A stretch of 64,000 nt of DNA from Leptospira inadai serovar Lyme str. 10 (GTDB lineage Bacteria; Spirochaetota; Leptospiria; Leptospirales; Leptospiraceae), in NCBI RefSeq assembly GCF_000243675.2, contig NZ_AHMM02000017.1:372001-436000 (forward strand), written 5' to 3'. Of this stretch, positions 43,806 to 53,034 are shown one piece after another. The notes under the pieces were generated by a model that saw only the letters and a list, made by a program, of their open reading frames with translations, did no database searches and was not told the DNA's origin. Both the position numbers and the translations under genes were made by a program. How positions within the stretch are numbered: position 1 is the first letter of the stretch; every line of letters starts with the position of its first letter.

Positions 43806-45431
43806 ATGAAGACGCAGATACATTTATCCGGAAATGACAATTTAATCTTGGCCGTAGACCTAGGAACCTCGGGATGCAAGTCGGCGGTATGCACGCTGGA
43901 CGGAAGAATTCTTTCCTGGGCGTTCCGAGAAGTGGAGTTAGTGATCATACCGGGTAACGGGGCCGAGCAAAAACCCTCGGATTGGTGGAATGCATTACTA
44001 GAAACATCGCGCACGGCGTTGAACGCCTCCGGAGTCGATCGAAGCAAGGTGAGGGGAATTTGCTGTTCGACTCAAGGAGAAGTGACTGTCCCCGTAGACG
44101 AGCAAGGACAGGAACTCATGAATGCCGTCCTTTGGATGGACATGAGAGGGGCAAAGCATATCCGAAATCATGCAGGCGGACCGATGGCCGGTTATTCTCC
44201 GCGAAAGCTCTGGAAATGGATTCGACTTACGGGAGGCGCGCCTTCCTTATCCGGAAAAGATCCGGCGGCTCACATGCTTCTCATCAAAAATGAATTTCCG
44301 GAAATTTACGAAAGAACCTATAAATTCCTAAATGCATTAGATTATTTGAATATGAAACTGACCGGAAAGTTTGTCGCCACACCGGATTCGATTCTTACGT
44401 CTTGGGTAACGGACAATCGAGATTCCAACCGGGTTCGCTATGATTCCGGTCTGCTTGCATTGAGCGGGATCGATCCGAAAAAATTTCCCGAGATCGTTCG
44501 ATGCACCGATATCATCGGAGGCCTTCTGCCGGAGGTCGCTTCGGTTCTAAACCTTGCCTCGGGAACTCCCGTGGTCGGAGGAGCCATCGATACCGCCGCA
44601 GCCGCGATCGGATCCGGAGCGGTCCTCGACGGAGAGGCGCACCTCTATATCGGAACCTCGTCCTGGATAGCCGCTCATGTTCCGAATAAAAAAACGGATA
44701 TCATTTCTTCCATGGCATCGGTGCCCTGCGCAATTCCGGGAAAATACCTAATGACCGCAATGCAAACCTCTGCAGGCGCTAACTTAAGTTTTCTGAAGGA
44801 CAGGATTCTGTACCACCAGGATGAGCTCCTCCGAGAAGAGCATGTATCCGACGTATACAAGATCCTGGACCGCATCGCAGCCAGAACTCCCGCCGGAAGC
44901 CGAGGCCTTCTCTATATGCCATGGTTGTACGGAGAGAGATGTCCGGTGGACGATCCGTCTCTCCGGGGAGGCATGGTAAATCTTTCCTTGGAACATAGTA
45001 GGGAAGATATTATCCGAGCTTTCTTGGAAGGAGTGGCGATGAACACTCGTTGGATGATAAAGCCGGTAGAGAAATTCCTGAAGAAAAACCTCTCCTCCAT
45101 CACCATCGTCGGAGGAGGAGCCGCATCCGACGTATGGTGCCAAATTTTCGCCGACACTCTCGGAACCTCGGTACGTCAACCCGAAGCTCCTATGCAATCG
45201 AATGCCAGGGGTTCGGCCTGGATCGCGGGGATAGGCCTGGGACTATTAAAATTTTCTGATATACCGAAATTGATCCGAATCAAAGCAGAATACCGACCGG
45301 ATCAAAAAAATAAGAAGGCAATGGACGAAATGTTCGGCAGATTTCTGCAATTGCACGACGCCCTAAGTCCTCTATACAAAAGCTGGAACCGGGAAAAAAC
45401 TTCTATACTGTACGGGAAAAAATACGCTTAA
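43806..45431 (+). CDS. FGGY-family carbohydrate kinase (xylulokinase-like)
   Basis: The 541-residue protein shows the sugar kinase/Hsp70/actin fold. Phosphate-1 motif is LAVDLGTSGCKSAV; VLWMDMRG is typical of xylulokinase; VVGGAIDTAAAAIGSG and ITIVGGGAASDVWCQI are the phosphate-2 and adenosine motifs. It is expected to phosphorylate a sugar or polyol after import. It is followed after 18 bp by an MFS transporter. A substrate cannot be read from the sequence; closest motif similarity is to xylulokinase-type members. Confidence 0.87.
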   Translation: MKTQIHLSGNDNLILAVDLGTSGCKSAVCTLDGRILSWAFREVELVIIPGNGAEQKPSDWWNALLETSRTALNASGVDRSKVRGICCSTQGEVTVPVDEQGQELMNAVLWMDMRGAKHIRNHAGGPMAGYSPRKLWKWIRLTGGAPSLSGKDPAAHMLLIKNEFPEIYERTYKFLNALDYLNMKLTGKFVATPDSILTSWVTDNRDSNRVRYDSGLLALSGIDPKKFPEIVRCTDIIGGLLPEVASVLNLASGTPVVGGAIDTAAAAIGSGAVLDGEAHLYIGTSSWIAAHVPNKKTDIISSMASVPCAIPGKYLMTAMQTSAGANLSFLKDRILYHQDELLREEHVSDVYKILDRIAARTPAGSRGLLYMPWLYGERCPVDDPSLRGGMVNLSLEHSREDIIRAFLEGVAMNTRWMIKPVEKFLKKNLSSITIVGGGAASDVWCQIFADTLGTSVRQPEAPMQSNARGSAWIAGIGLGLLKFSDIPKLIRIKAEYRPDQKNKKAMDEMFGRFLQLHDALSPLYKSWNREKTSILYGKKYA

Positions 45432-45449
45432 AATCGCAGGGGAATCGCC

Positions 45450-46670
45450 ATGAAGCAAATCGACTATAACAAGCCTTATCGATGGATCGTTCTCGCGTCC
45501 TACATGACGGTGATCGGAGTCAGCCAAATGATCTATTTGAATTTCGTTTCTCTGATGACGGAAGTTCAAAATCTGTACGGAGTTTCGGAATTGCTAGCCA
45601 GCACATTGACGGTCTGCAATCCTCTGCTGTTCACCGTTGTTTCCATGCCTGCCGGCGCGATGACCGATCGGAAAGGATACCGATTCACAATTCGACTCGG
45701 GCTCCTTATCATGTCCGTATTTGCGTGTATGAGGATCTATACGGGAAGTTTCTGGCTACTTCTCGTCTGCCAAATAGGAAACGCGATCGCGCAACCCTTT
45801 ATCATGAACGGAATTACGAAATTAGCGGCCGACTGGTTTGCGGAAGAGCAAAGAGCCGTCGCAACCGGCCTAGGAACTGCCGGAATGTTTGCCGGCTTGG
45901 CTCTCGGGTTTTCCCTTCCGCCACATATTAATCAAGGCTTCGGCTTAAGCGGAACGATGCTAGTTTTTGCGGTCATCACGACCGTTCTAAGCCTGATTTT
46001 CTTTTTAGTCGTGAAAGAAAATCATAGTACGGAACCGGAAGAAATGGCCCAGCTTCGGTCTTTTACGGCTTTGTCGGAAGTCATGCATATCGTCAAAGAT
46101 CGGTCTATCCTGATCATTGTTTTGATGGCGTTTATCGCTTTCGGATTCTTCAACGGTCTCACCACTTGGCTGGAAGGAATACTCGGACAAAACGGCGTCG
46201 GCGCGATGGACGTCGGAAATATCGGCGGGGTGATGATTCTTGCGGGTATTATCGGCTCGTTAGTAATCCCGACGATCTCCGATCTTATAAAAAGAAGAAA
46301 ACCTGTGCTCCTCTTCTGCGGAATTTCAGGGATTGTATTGATTCTGCCTCTTTGTCTAAGTAGCGATCTTCCTTTACTTTATCTTTACGGCGGATTAATC
46401 GGTTTCTTGTTTTTACCGGGCTTCGCCCTACTCCTAGTAATGTCCGAAGAAGTCGCAGGACCGAAGAGAGCCGGCGGGGCAGCCGCTGCAGTGATGCTGG
46501 TCGGGAACGCGGGCGGGGTCATCATTTCCGTCGCCATGGCTCTTTTAAAAAGCGATACTAGCGGCTGGAGACCCGCCGAATACTTTCTCCTTGGATTATT
46601 AATTATGATCTTTCTACTAGCCCTCTTTGCCTCGGAGAGTTTTCGTTCGGAGAAAGTTACTATTTTATAA
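45450..46670 (+). CDS. MFS transporter
   Basis: The 406-residue protein has 12 predicted helices. The loop 2-3 signature is present as PAGAMTDRKGYRFTIRLGLL, and the second-half loop as IPTISDLIKRRKPVLLF. TetR-linked sugar kinase context suggests uptake of the kinase substrate, though the family also includes organic-anion transporters. It is 18 bp after the kinase and convergent with a TetR gene. Confidence 0.87.
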   Translation: MKQIDYNKPYRWIVLASYMTVIGVSQMIYLNFVSLMTEVQNLYGVSELLASTLTVCNPLLFTVVSMPAGAMTDRKGYRFTIRLGLLIMSVFACMRIYTGSFWLLLVCQIGNAIAQPFIMNGITKLAADWFAEEQRAVATGLGTAGMFAGLALGFSLPPHINQGFGLSGTMLVFAVITTVLSLIFFLVVKENHSTEPEEMAQLRSFTALSEVMHIVKDRSILIIVLMAFIAFGFFNGLTTWLEGILGQNGVGAMDVGNIGGVMILAGIIGSLVIPTISDLIKRRKPVLLFCGISGIVLILPLCLSSDLPLLYLYGGLIGFLFLPGFALLLVMSEEVAGPKRAGGAAAAVMLVGNAGGVIISVAMALLKSDTSGWRPAEYFLLGLLIMIFLLALFASESFRSEKVTIL

Positions 46671-46858
46671 TATACAAAATATTCAACCCGGAGAACTTTC
46701 TCTATCGTCTGAAATCCGTCCCGAATGTACGTGACCTTGAAGCTTGGCCTGCACAACAACGGTTGGGAGGGATTCATTCAAACGGAAAAAAATCGGCTAT
46801 CCGGGCTTCTGGAAAGCTAGGCTAATGTCGAGTTTTTAAGACCGGTGCCACAATGCCA

Positions 46859-47515
46859 TCAACCCCGGCTTTCCACATACTCGGGCAAATAACAACGTAA
46901 GTAAGCGACTGCCGCTCGGCCTGCTTCGCGAACCATTTCATCGGTGATTTCGCCCTGCTCCCGGAAAGAATATCGAAAGACGGAATCAATCAAGGTCACC
47001 GCAATTCCCACCTTGCGGGCCGCGTCGGGCCAGGAAGGAAGTGCAAAACGATCCATCACTTGTCGGAGAGCCAGGCTAGCAATTTTGGAATCCAGTTCCT
47101 TGCCGATATGCATCGTCTCTTCGTTGCGAACTCCATAAACGACGCGCATCATTGCAGGATCCTCCCTAACGATAGCGATGGCTTCCGCAGCAAGAAAATA
47201 CACGTAATCCTGCCAGCTCTCGAATTGCGACGTATCAACCTGGGAAAGCCTCTCCGCCACAAGTTCCGCGTGAACGAGCCTTAGGCCAAGATAGAGCGCA
47301 CCCATATTCGGAAAAAAGTGATAGGCCGATGCCCTTGGAATGTCGGCATGCTCGCAAATTTTCGCAAACGTAAGGGACTCCGGCGGATGCTCTCGCAATA
47401 ATTCTCTCAAAGCCTGAACCAGAGCCGCTCTTCGGCTACGACCTTGCGGACTCGTTTTAAAATCTCCTCCAGCCATGGGCTCGTCAGGAGATACGTCTTC
47501 TAATGATTTCGGCAT
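46859..47515 (-). CDS. TetR-family regulator
   Basis: The 218-residue protein has its HTH at ESLTFAKICEHADIPRASAY then HFFPNMGALYLG. It diverges from the aldolase/aminotransferase operon with 147 bp between, where three TCGACA-type sites lie. It probably represses that operon and itself. The gene appears more GC-rich than the flanking chromosome, as does this whole block (impression, not a calculation). Confidence 0.88.
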   Translation of the reverse strand: MPKSLEDVSPDEPMAGGDFKTSPQGRSRRAALVQALRELLREHPPESLTFAKICEHADIPRASAYHFFPNMGALYLGLRLVHAELVAERLSQVDTSQFESWQDYVYFLAAEAIAIVREDPAMMRVVYGVRNEETMHIGKELDSKIASLALRQVMDRFALPSWPDAARKVGIAVTLIDSVFRYSFREQGEITDEMVREAGRAAVAYLRCYLPEYVESRG

Positions 47516-47524
47516 TTCTATTTA

Positions 47525-47633
47525 CCGACAAAAATCGACATTTAGATCGATTCAAGTCCGTTTTTACGAATTTAAAGCGAAAATTACTCGACAATAGTCG
47601 ATCTATCCTTATTATAGACTCGACATTTGCCGA
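47525..47633. promoter_or_regulatory. Three 14-bp YCGACA-type sites between divergent genes
   Basis: CCGACAAAAATCGA (47525-47538), TCGACAATAGTCGA (47588-47601) and TCGACATTTGCCGA (47620-47633) share the form YCGACA-N4-YCGA, and the second is a near-perfect dyad. They lie in the gap between the TetR gene and the aldolase operon. Confidence 0.6.
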
Positions 47634-47662
47634 GTTTTCCTGAATAGGAAGGAGCAAAAAAC

Positions 47663-48307
47663 ATGAAGAATTTAGGATTCAAAGCCGTGCGCGACTCGGT
47701 CGTAACCGCCTCCAGGAAGCTAGCCGATCTCGGTTTTTTTGCCGGGATCGGAGGAAACTTGGCCGTGCGGGTCGACCCCGAACTTATGGCCGTTACTCCG
47801 TCCGCTTCCGACTATTACAGCATGAAAAATGAGGATATATGCATCGTCCGAATGAAAGATTTGAAGTTAGTGGAAGGCGATAAGCAGCCTACCACCGAAA
47901 GCGGGATGCACGCGGCCTTTTTGACTCTCAGACCGGATTTGCAAGTAAGCTTACACACGCACCAACCCCTGGCCAGCGCGGTTACTTTACTCGGAATTGA
48001 CATGCCTATCGAAGGTGCGGAAGCACGTGCAAGTCTTGGAGCATCTTTACGCCTCGTTTCCTATGCGCCTTCCGGAACTATATTTCTAGTCAACGCGTTC
48101 AAGAAAAAAGTACGAAAGGATACGAACGGTTACCTCTTACGAAACCACGGCATAGTTTGCGGGGCAAAATCCATAGAGCAGGCGATCGAGAATGTTCTGC
48201 TAGCGGAAAAACAATCCGCACACTTCCTCCGTTCTCGTATAAAAAATAACGCCGGTGTCTCGGGAATTTCCCCTCTCGTTATTCGGCAGGCACTTTCAAT
48301 CCTATAG
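47663..48307 (+). CDS. Class II aldolase/adducin-family protein
   Basis: The 214-residue protein has family motifs: GGNLAVRV, TPSASDY, then ESGMHAAFLTLRPDLQVSLH with HTHQPLAS (metal-binding His-x-His) and LLRNHGIVCGAKS with the third His. Catalytic Glu and Zn ligands are therefore all present. Members such as fuculose- or rhamnulose-phosphate aldolases cleave phosphorylated ketoses. GGAAGGAG precedes the ATG. It is first in an operon with an aminotransferase and a degenerate homologue (49867). The FGGY kinase nearby could supply the phosphorylated substrate. Confidence 0.87.
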   Translation: MKNLGFKAVRDSVVTASRKLADLGFFAGIGGNLAVRVDPELMAVTPSASDYYSMKNEDICIVRMKDLKLVEGDKQPTTESGMHAAFLTLRPDLQVSLHTHQPLASAVTLLGIDMPIEGAEARASLGASLRLVSYAPSGTIFLVNAFKKKVRKDTNGYLLRNHGIVCGAKSIEQAIENVLLAEKQSAHFLRSRIKNNAGVSGISPLVIRQALSIL

Positions 48308-48360
48308 ATAGTTCGACTATCTACGTTTATAAAAATCCGACTTTCCGACTGGAGGATAGT

Positions 48361-49845
48361 GTGACCACGATCGTAAAAGAAAAAAAACAAACAGAGGAAA
48401 TCATACCTCGAGCCGAGTATGCCATTTCAGAATGGCATAATACTACCGAGATCTTCGAGAGACTCAAAGTTCTATTAAAATCCCCGCTCAGACCGATTCG
48501 ACGGGACAAGATGAACGGGGTGTTGGATTACTTCGATCAAAAATGCAAGCAATCTAGAAAGATTGCATCGGCGGCGGAAGCGGTGATCCCGGGCGGAGTG
48601 CAGCATAATCTCGCATTCAATTATCCTTTTCCACTCGCGATAGACCAGGCAAAGGGTGCCCACCTGCGTGATGTCGACGGAAACAAATATATCGACTTCC
48701 TCCAATCAGGCGGCCCCACCCTTCTGGGATCCAATTACGAACCCGTTCGGAAAAAAGTTATGGACCTACTCGATGAGTGCGGTCCTAGCACGGGATTGTT
48801 ACACGAATACGAGGTAAAACTTGCCGAGATAATCTGTAAGAATATGCCCGGAATTGAAATGTTCAGAATGCTAGGTTCCGGAACCGAAGCGGTCATGGGA
48901 GCGATCCGCCTTGCAAGGACCTATACGGGAAAGCGCCATGTTATCAAAATCGGAGGCGGTTACCACGGATGGAGCGATTCGATGGTATATGGGATGCGGA
49001 TTCCCGGAACCGGTCGCCGCGAAGCGGCGGGAATTCCCAAAGGTGCGACGGCTTCTACCGAAGAAAGCTTCCCCAACGACCTAGGAGCAATTCGTCGAAA
49101 GCTCTGGTTAAATCGGCTGAGAGGAGGGACCGCTGCCGTGATCGTAGAACCTCTGGGCCCCGAGAGCGGAACACGTCCGGTTCATTTCGAATACAACCGA
49201 CAATTGCGGGAGATCTGCGATTCATTCGGAACATTACTGATTTTTGATGAGGTAGTTACCGGTTTTCGGATCGGCTTAGGTGGAGCCCAAGGCTTCTTCG
49301 GCGTTCGACCGGACCTGACCGTCTTCGGAAAATGCCTGACAGGCGGGTATCCCATGGCCGGCGGAATCGGAGGACGTAAGGAAATCATGATGTTACTTGC
49401 CGGAGGAATCAGTGCGACCGGCAAACGAGCATTTGTCGGCGGCACTCTATCGGCCAACCCGTTATCCTGCGCTGCCGGTTATTTTTCCATACAGGAAATG
49501 GAGCGCACAAACGCCGCAGTCAAGGCCGGTCGGGCCGGTGATCGTCTTTGTAAAGGATTGCAAGAGATAATCGATCGAATGGGATTGCCATACGTCGCGT
49601 ACAACCAAGGCTCTATCGTTCATCTACAAACTTCGGGAGTACTTCTCATGTCTCTTCGAAATCCATTGAAAGTTCTAAGAGAAGCCAAGGAGCGCAAACA
49701 CCTCATGGAAGAGATGGGAGCCGCTTATTCCGCCCACGGCATGATCACATTAGCCGGAAGCAGAATGTACACCAGCATGGCGGATACGGATGATATCATC
49801 GACGAGGCTCTCAATAGATTCGAATCCGTCTTCCGGCTTACCTAA
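48361..49845 (+). CDS. Class III (PLP-dependent) aminotransferase
   Basis: The 494-residue protein uses a GTG start with GGAGGATAGT upstream. It resembles glutamate-1-semialdehyde aminotransferase and related class III enzymes: GSGTEAVMGAIRLARTYTGK, GGGYHGWSDSM, LLIFDEVVTGFRIG (Asp for PLP) and the Schiff-base Lys in FGKCLTGGYPM. The N-terminal extension of ~65 residues is longer than in HemL. Sitting between an aldolase and its paralogue, it likely transaminates a sugar- or aldehyde-derived intermediate rather than making haem (inference). Confidence 0.85.
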   Translation: MTTIVKEKKQTEEIIPRAEYAISEWHNTTEIFERLKVLLKSPLRPIRRDKMNGVLDYFDQKCKQSRKIASAAEAVIPGGVQHNLAFNYPFPLAIDQAKGAHLRDVDGNKYIDFLQSGGPTLLGSNYEPVRKKVMDLLDECGPSTGLLHEYEVKLAEIICKNMPGIEMFRMLGSGTEAVMGAIRLARTYTGKRHVIKIGGGYHGWSDSMVYGMRIPGTGRREAAGIPKGATASTEESFPNDLGAIRRKLWLNRLRGGTAAVIVEPLGPESGTRPVHFEYNRQLREICDSFGTLLIFDEVVTGFRIGLGGAQGFFGVRPDLTVFGKCLTGGYPMAGGIGGRKEIMMLLAGGISATGKRAFVGGTLSANPLSCAAGYFSIQEMERTNAAVKAGRAGDRLCKGLQEIIDRMGLPYVAYNQGSIVHLQTSGVLLMSLRNPLKVLREAKERKHLMEEMGAAYSAHGMITLAGSRMYTSMADTDDIIDEALNRFESVFRLT

Positions 49846-49866
49846 TAGTATAAAATCAGGAAACGA

Positions 49867-50601
49867 ATGATGAAATCCGTAACGGCAAAGAAAAAATCCA
49901 AACGAGAACACGAATCTACCGATCAGAAAGACTTAAAGAATTTATGGCATAGGTTGGAAACGAAGGGTCTCTTGCAAACCGAAGACGCAAGTCTATCGTT
50001 CCGGCTCCCCGGACAACAGCCTCCGGCCTTTCTACTCATCGATAGAAAAAAAGGGAAAGGAGCGGAGGTAAATCGATTCACCGTTCATGACCCGGCCGCG
50101 TCGATCAATGCTGTCGCTGTCGATTCGGAAAGATCAGCGTTGATTCACTTTCATGCAAGCATATACAGGCATAGGTCTGATATCGGAGCGATCGCCTGCT
50201 TTCAGCCTATTTGGGGATCGCTTCTAAAAACGCTCAAGGACCCGCTTCCCCTTGTTTTTGACGAGCAATGCCGTCAACTCGGTGCTCCCGTCGTTCAAAT
50301 GAATCGATCTTCGGACGGTTCCGCCATCGCCGATTCGGTTTTACTCGGCGGAGCGAACGCTTTCCTGAATCGAGACGGTGTTGTGATAACAAGCGTAACC
50401 CGCGAGAAAGCGATCTATAACTGCGAGTTGATAGAAAAATGCGCCAAGGCATTCTTATTAGCTTACGCAACCGGCGGAAAGATTCGTCGCATCCCATGGT
50501 TCGTCCGTTGGATCGCAAAAAATCGACTCATAAAAGACGAGCGTAGAGCCGCAGCCTCCTATGCATTAGGCCAGGCCCCGACCGGTTTTACCGCATACTG
50601 A
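49867..50601 (+). CDS. Degenerate class II aldolase-like protein
   Basis: The 244-residue protein follows the aldolase II fold in order (GLLQTEDASLSFRL, then SERSALIHFHASIYRHR). The metal site is lost: the expected HTH reads CFQPIW and the expected NHG reads NRDGVVITS. It is therefore unlikely to be a Zn-dependent aldolase by itself. It may be a regulatory or structural partner of the intact homologue two genes upstream, or a repurposed enzyme. It has an N-terminal Lys-rich stretch and sits 21 bp after the aminotransferase gene. Confidence 0.7.
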   Translation: MMKSVTAKKKSKREHESTDQKDLKNLWHRLETKGLLQTEDASLSFRLPGQQPPAFLLIDRKKGKGAEVNRFTVHDPAASINAVAVDSERSALIHFHASIYRHRSDIGAIACFQPIWGSLLKTLKDPLPLVFDEQCRQLGAPVVQMNRSSDGSAIADSVLLGGANAFLNRDGVVITSVTREKAIYNCELIEKCAKAFLLAYATGGKIRRIPWFVRWIAKNRLIKDERRAAASYALGQAPTGFTAY

Positions 50602-50616
50602 CCGGACCGGGTAAAT

Positions 50617-51399
50617 ATGGATTATAAAAACAAAACAATTTTAATAACGGGTGCATCCTCCGGTATCGGCAGAGCGCTTGCCGTCCGTCTCGCCGATTTT
50701 TCGAATAATATCGTCGTTACCGCAAGACGGGGCGACCTTCTCAAAGATCTTCAGCGAGACATCGAATCCAAGGGCAGTAAATGTCTTTTTTTCGTCGGAG
50801 ATGCTACGGATCCCGAGCATGCGGATCTGGTCGTTTCCGAAACGATAAACGCATTCGGGAAAATTGATATTGCCGTTCTGAACGTAGGAGCCGGCCCCGC
50901 TTCCAATACGATCAAAGATTCCAGGGAAATCATTCTAGGAAAGATGAGGACCAATTACGATAGTTTAATAAACTTTTTCGTTCCCGTCCTTGCAACAATG
51001 AAATTTCGGACCGCGCCTTGCATGATTGCACACGTCAATTCCCTAGCGACTTATTTCGGAATTCCCATGCAGGGAGATTATACGGCGGCAAAAGCGGCCG
51101 GGAGAATCTTTTTAGATACCGCGAGAATGGAATTAAAGCACTTCGGTTTTAAACAGATTCGTATCCAAACGATCCATCCGGGCTTCGTGGCTACCCACGC
51201 CGTTAAAGACGATGGAATTCCCGCGCCGAACGAAATCAGCGAAGAAGAGGCAGTGAAATACATACTGAAAGGATTCCGTTCCGAAATTCGAGAGAATCGT
51301 TTTCCCCTTGGAACTGCAATAGCGGTCCGAATCGGACGGATCGCGCCCGTATGGCTGAGAACCAAAATCTTATTGTCCGAGGCGGCAACCGAATATTAA
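50617..51399 (+). CDS. Short-chain dehydrogenase/reductase
   Basis: This 260-residue classical SDR has TILITGASSGIGRALAVRLA as NAD(P) motif, LNVGAGPAS in place of NNAG, Ser in AHVNSLATYF and the catalytic YTAAK. It is last before the TetR gene of the operon, 15 bp after the degenerate aldolase. The C-terminus (IGRIAPVWLRTKILLSEAAT) is typical of SDRs that act on lipophilic substrates. Confidence 0.88.
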   Translation: MDYKNKTILITGASSGIGRALAVRLADFSNNIVVTARRGDLLKDLQRDIESKGSKCLFFVGDATDPEHADLVVSETINAFGKIDIAVLNVGAGPASNTIKDSREIILGKMRTNYDSLINFFVPVLATMKFRTAPCMIAHVNSLATYFGIPMQGDYTAAKAAGRIFLDTARMELKHFGFKQIRIQTIHPGFVATHAVKDDGIPAPNEISEEEAVKYILKGFRSEIRENRFPLGTAIAVRIGRIAPVWLRTKILLSEAATEY

Positions 51400-51469
51400 G
51401 CGAACAGACATTCTTGACTCGTTCGTCCGCAGATCTTTCCAAGAAAGAGGGGTCTAAGGAAGGCAATCA

Positions 51470-52195
51470 TTGAAGGCTCTAAATGAAAGAAAAAGGAAGC
51501 ACAAAAAAAGAAATAGGCTTCCTCAGGCGGAACGAATAGTATCCATCCTCCAAGCGGCTCTGCCTTTATTTGCGCAGGAAGGTTTAGAGGGAACCAGGAC
51601 GAGTTCATTATGTAAATCCGCCGGCATTTCGGTAGGACTTATTTATAGGTATTTTCCAAGTAAGCAGGAATTGTTCGCGGAAGTCTTGGAATACTGCCTA
51701 AAGCTATCCAATGACCCCTTTAGAACCGCCGTTTCCGATTTAGAGCCGGGATCCGACGCGATTGCATTTCTAATTAACGCTTTTATAACGGATATTTTTT
51801 TAAAGCATAAAAACGAAGAAATCGAACTCGCTCAAAAATTAATTTTAAGAAACATGAGTGCAGACGGAAAATTCGCAAAAAAATATATTCGAAAAAAATT
51901 AAGAAGCCTTTTTCCAATAATAAAAACTTCCATAGAAGTATGTATAAAAAATAAGGAACTTCCGGCGAATCGATCTTGGAAAAATTGGAGGGACGTAACT
52001 TGGATCATTCGTCATCTGTTGATCGTATTTTCCTTCTTTCCTTTTTCGTTCCCCAAGCAAAAATTATATTCGGAAAGAATCGAATCGCTTCGATTCGAAT
52101 CCGTTCGATTCTGTCTCTTAGCGGTGGGATTTTCCCCCGAAGCAACCGAGATTCTTGTAAAAAAAGTAGCTAAACAATCCGTATTAGTAATTTAA
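51470..52195 (+). CDS. TetR-family regulator
   Basis: The 241-residue protein starts at TTG 51470 (AAGGAAGG upstream). A very basic N-terminus (NERKRKHKKRNRL) precedes the HTH (ALPLFAQEGLEGTRTSSLCK, then AGISVGLIYRYFPSKQELF). The remainder is a helical ligand domain. It follows the SDR in the same direction and may be co-transcribed. It is the third TetR gene within 14 kb. Confidence 0.85.
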   Translation: MKALNERKRKHKKRNRLPQAERIVSILQAALPLFAQEGLEGTRTSSLCKSAGISVGLIYRYFPSKQELFAEVLEYCLKLSNDPFRTAVSDLEPGSDAIAFLINAFITDIFLKHKNEEIELAQKLILRNMSADGKFAKKYIRKKLRSLFPIIKTSIEVCIKNKELPANRSWKNWRDVTWIIRHLLIVFSFFPFSFPKQKLYSERIESLRFESVRFCLLAVGFSPEATEILVKKVAKQSVLVI

Positions 52196-52448
52196 GAATA
52201 TTCTAAAATATCTTTTTCATAGAACGAACTACATTAACGATAAAATGAGAAAGCGATGGGGAGAATTTCGATTTTCCCTTGATTCCCGCCATTAACGCGC
52301 ATTTCATACCCGACGGTTATGCAGCGACTCAAAGGGCGACAAACAGACGGATCAGCACCGAGAGAGTAGGAAGGTATCGATTTTCGGGGTGATATCAAGT
52401 TTGACGATTTTTACGAGCAGCAATAGAACAAGTAAAAAGAGAAACAAT

Positions 52449-52871
52449 ATGGAAGAATCAAAAAACAAAGCCGAGAATACGACTTCATCCAATGATACGA
52501 TCCCGATGGTGATAGGAATCGGCGGAATTTTCTTTTTTTCCGACAATCCAAAAGAAATCAAAGATTGGTATGCCAAGAATTTAGGACTCGAGGTCAATGA
52601 CTGGGGCTCGACCTTCGAATCTAGAAATATAAAACAACCCGACGAAATAAATTCTCTCCAGTGGAGTCCTTTCGAGACCGGAAGCGAATACTTTGCACCG
52701 TCAAAAAAGGAATTTATGATTAATTATAGAGTCCAGAATATCGAGGGACTCGTGAAAAAGCTAAGAGAAAACGGAGTGACTATCGTAGATGAAATTAAAG
52801 ACTCCGAATACGGGAAATTCGTTCATATTATGGACTCCGAAGGAAATAAGTTGGAACTTTGGGAACCCTGA
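52449..52871 (+). CDS. VOC-family (glyoxalase-like) protein
   Basis: I start at ATG 52449 (MEESKNKAE); an upstream GTG would add 20 residues. The 140-residue protein has one VOC beta-alpha-beta-beta-beta pair: GIGGIFFFSDNPKEIKDWYA, NLGLEVNDWG and the C-terminal VHIMDSEGNKLELWEP with the family's terminal Glu. Metal-binding glyoxalases and resistance proteins share this fold; the function is not assignable. A strong hairpin follows. Confidence 0.8.
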   Translation: MEESKNKAENTTSSNDTIPMVIGIGGIFFFSDNPKEIKDWYAKNLGLEVNDWGSTFESRNIKQPDEINSLQWSPFETGSEYFAPSKKEFMINYRVQNIEGLVKKLRENGVTIVDEIKDSEYGKFVHIMDSEGNKLELWEP

Positions 52872-52917
52872 GATATATTTTTAGAAATGAAAGACAGGAA
52901 CAAAAAAGAAAGATCAT

Positions 52918-52951
52918 CCGTTTCTTTTCGGAGCGTCCCGAAAAGAAACGG
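52918..52951. terminator. 14-bp perfect stem-loop after the VOC gene
   Basis: CCGTTTCTTTTCGG, loop AGCGTC, CCGAAAAGAAACGG. It lies 46 bases after the VOC stop. No T-run follows on the plus strand, but a T-rich run exists on the minus side, so it could terminate in either direction. Confidence 0.6.
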
Positions 52952-53034
52952 TAAGCGCGGGGTGCGCTACCTTTAAATTCCGAAATAGATTCTTCCCATT
53001 CCCGATTTCTTTCTGTCTTGGATCGCGTCGCCTT

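Noticed and set aside
47663..49845. Aminotransferase as HemL (haem synthesis)
   Set aside because: The long N-terminal extension and the aldolase/SDR operon point to a different role, although the fold is shared.
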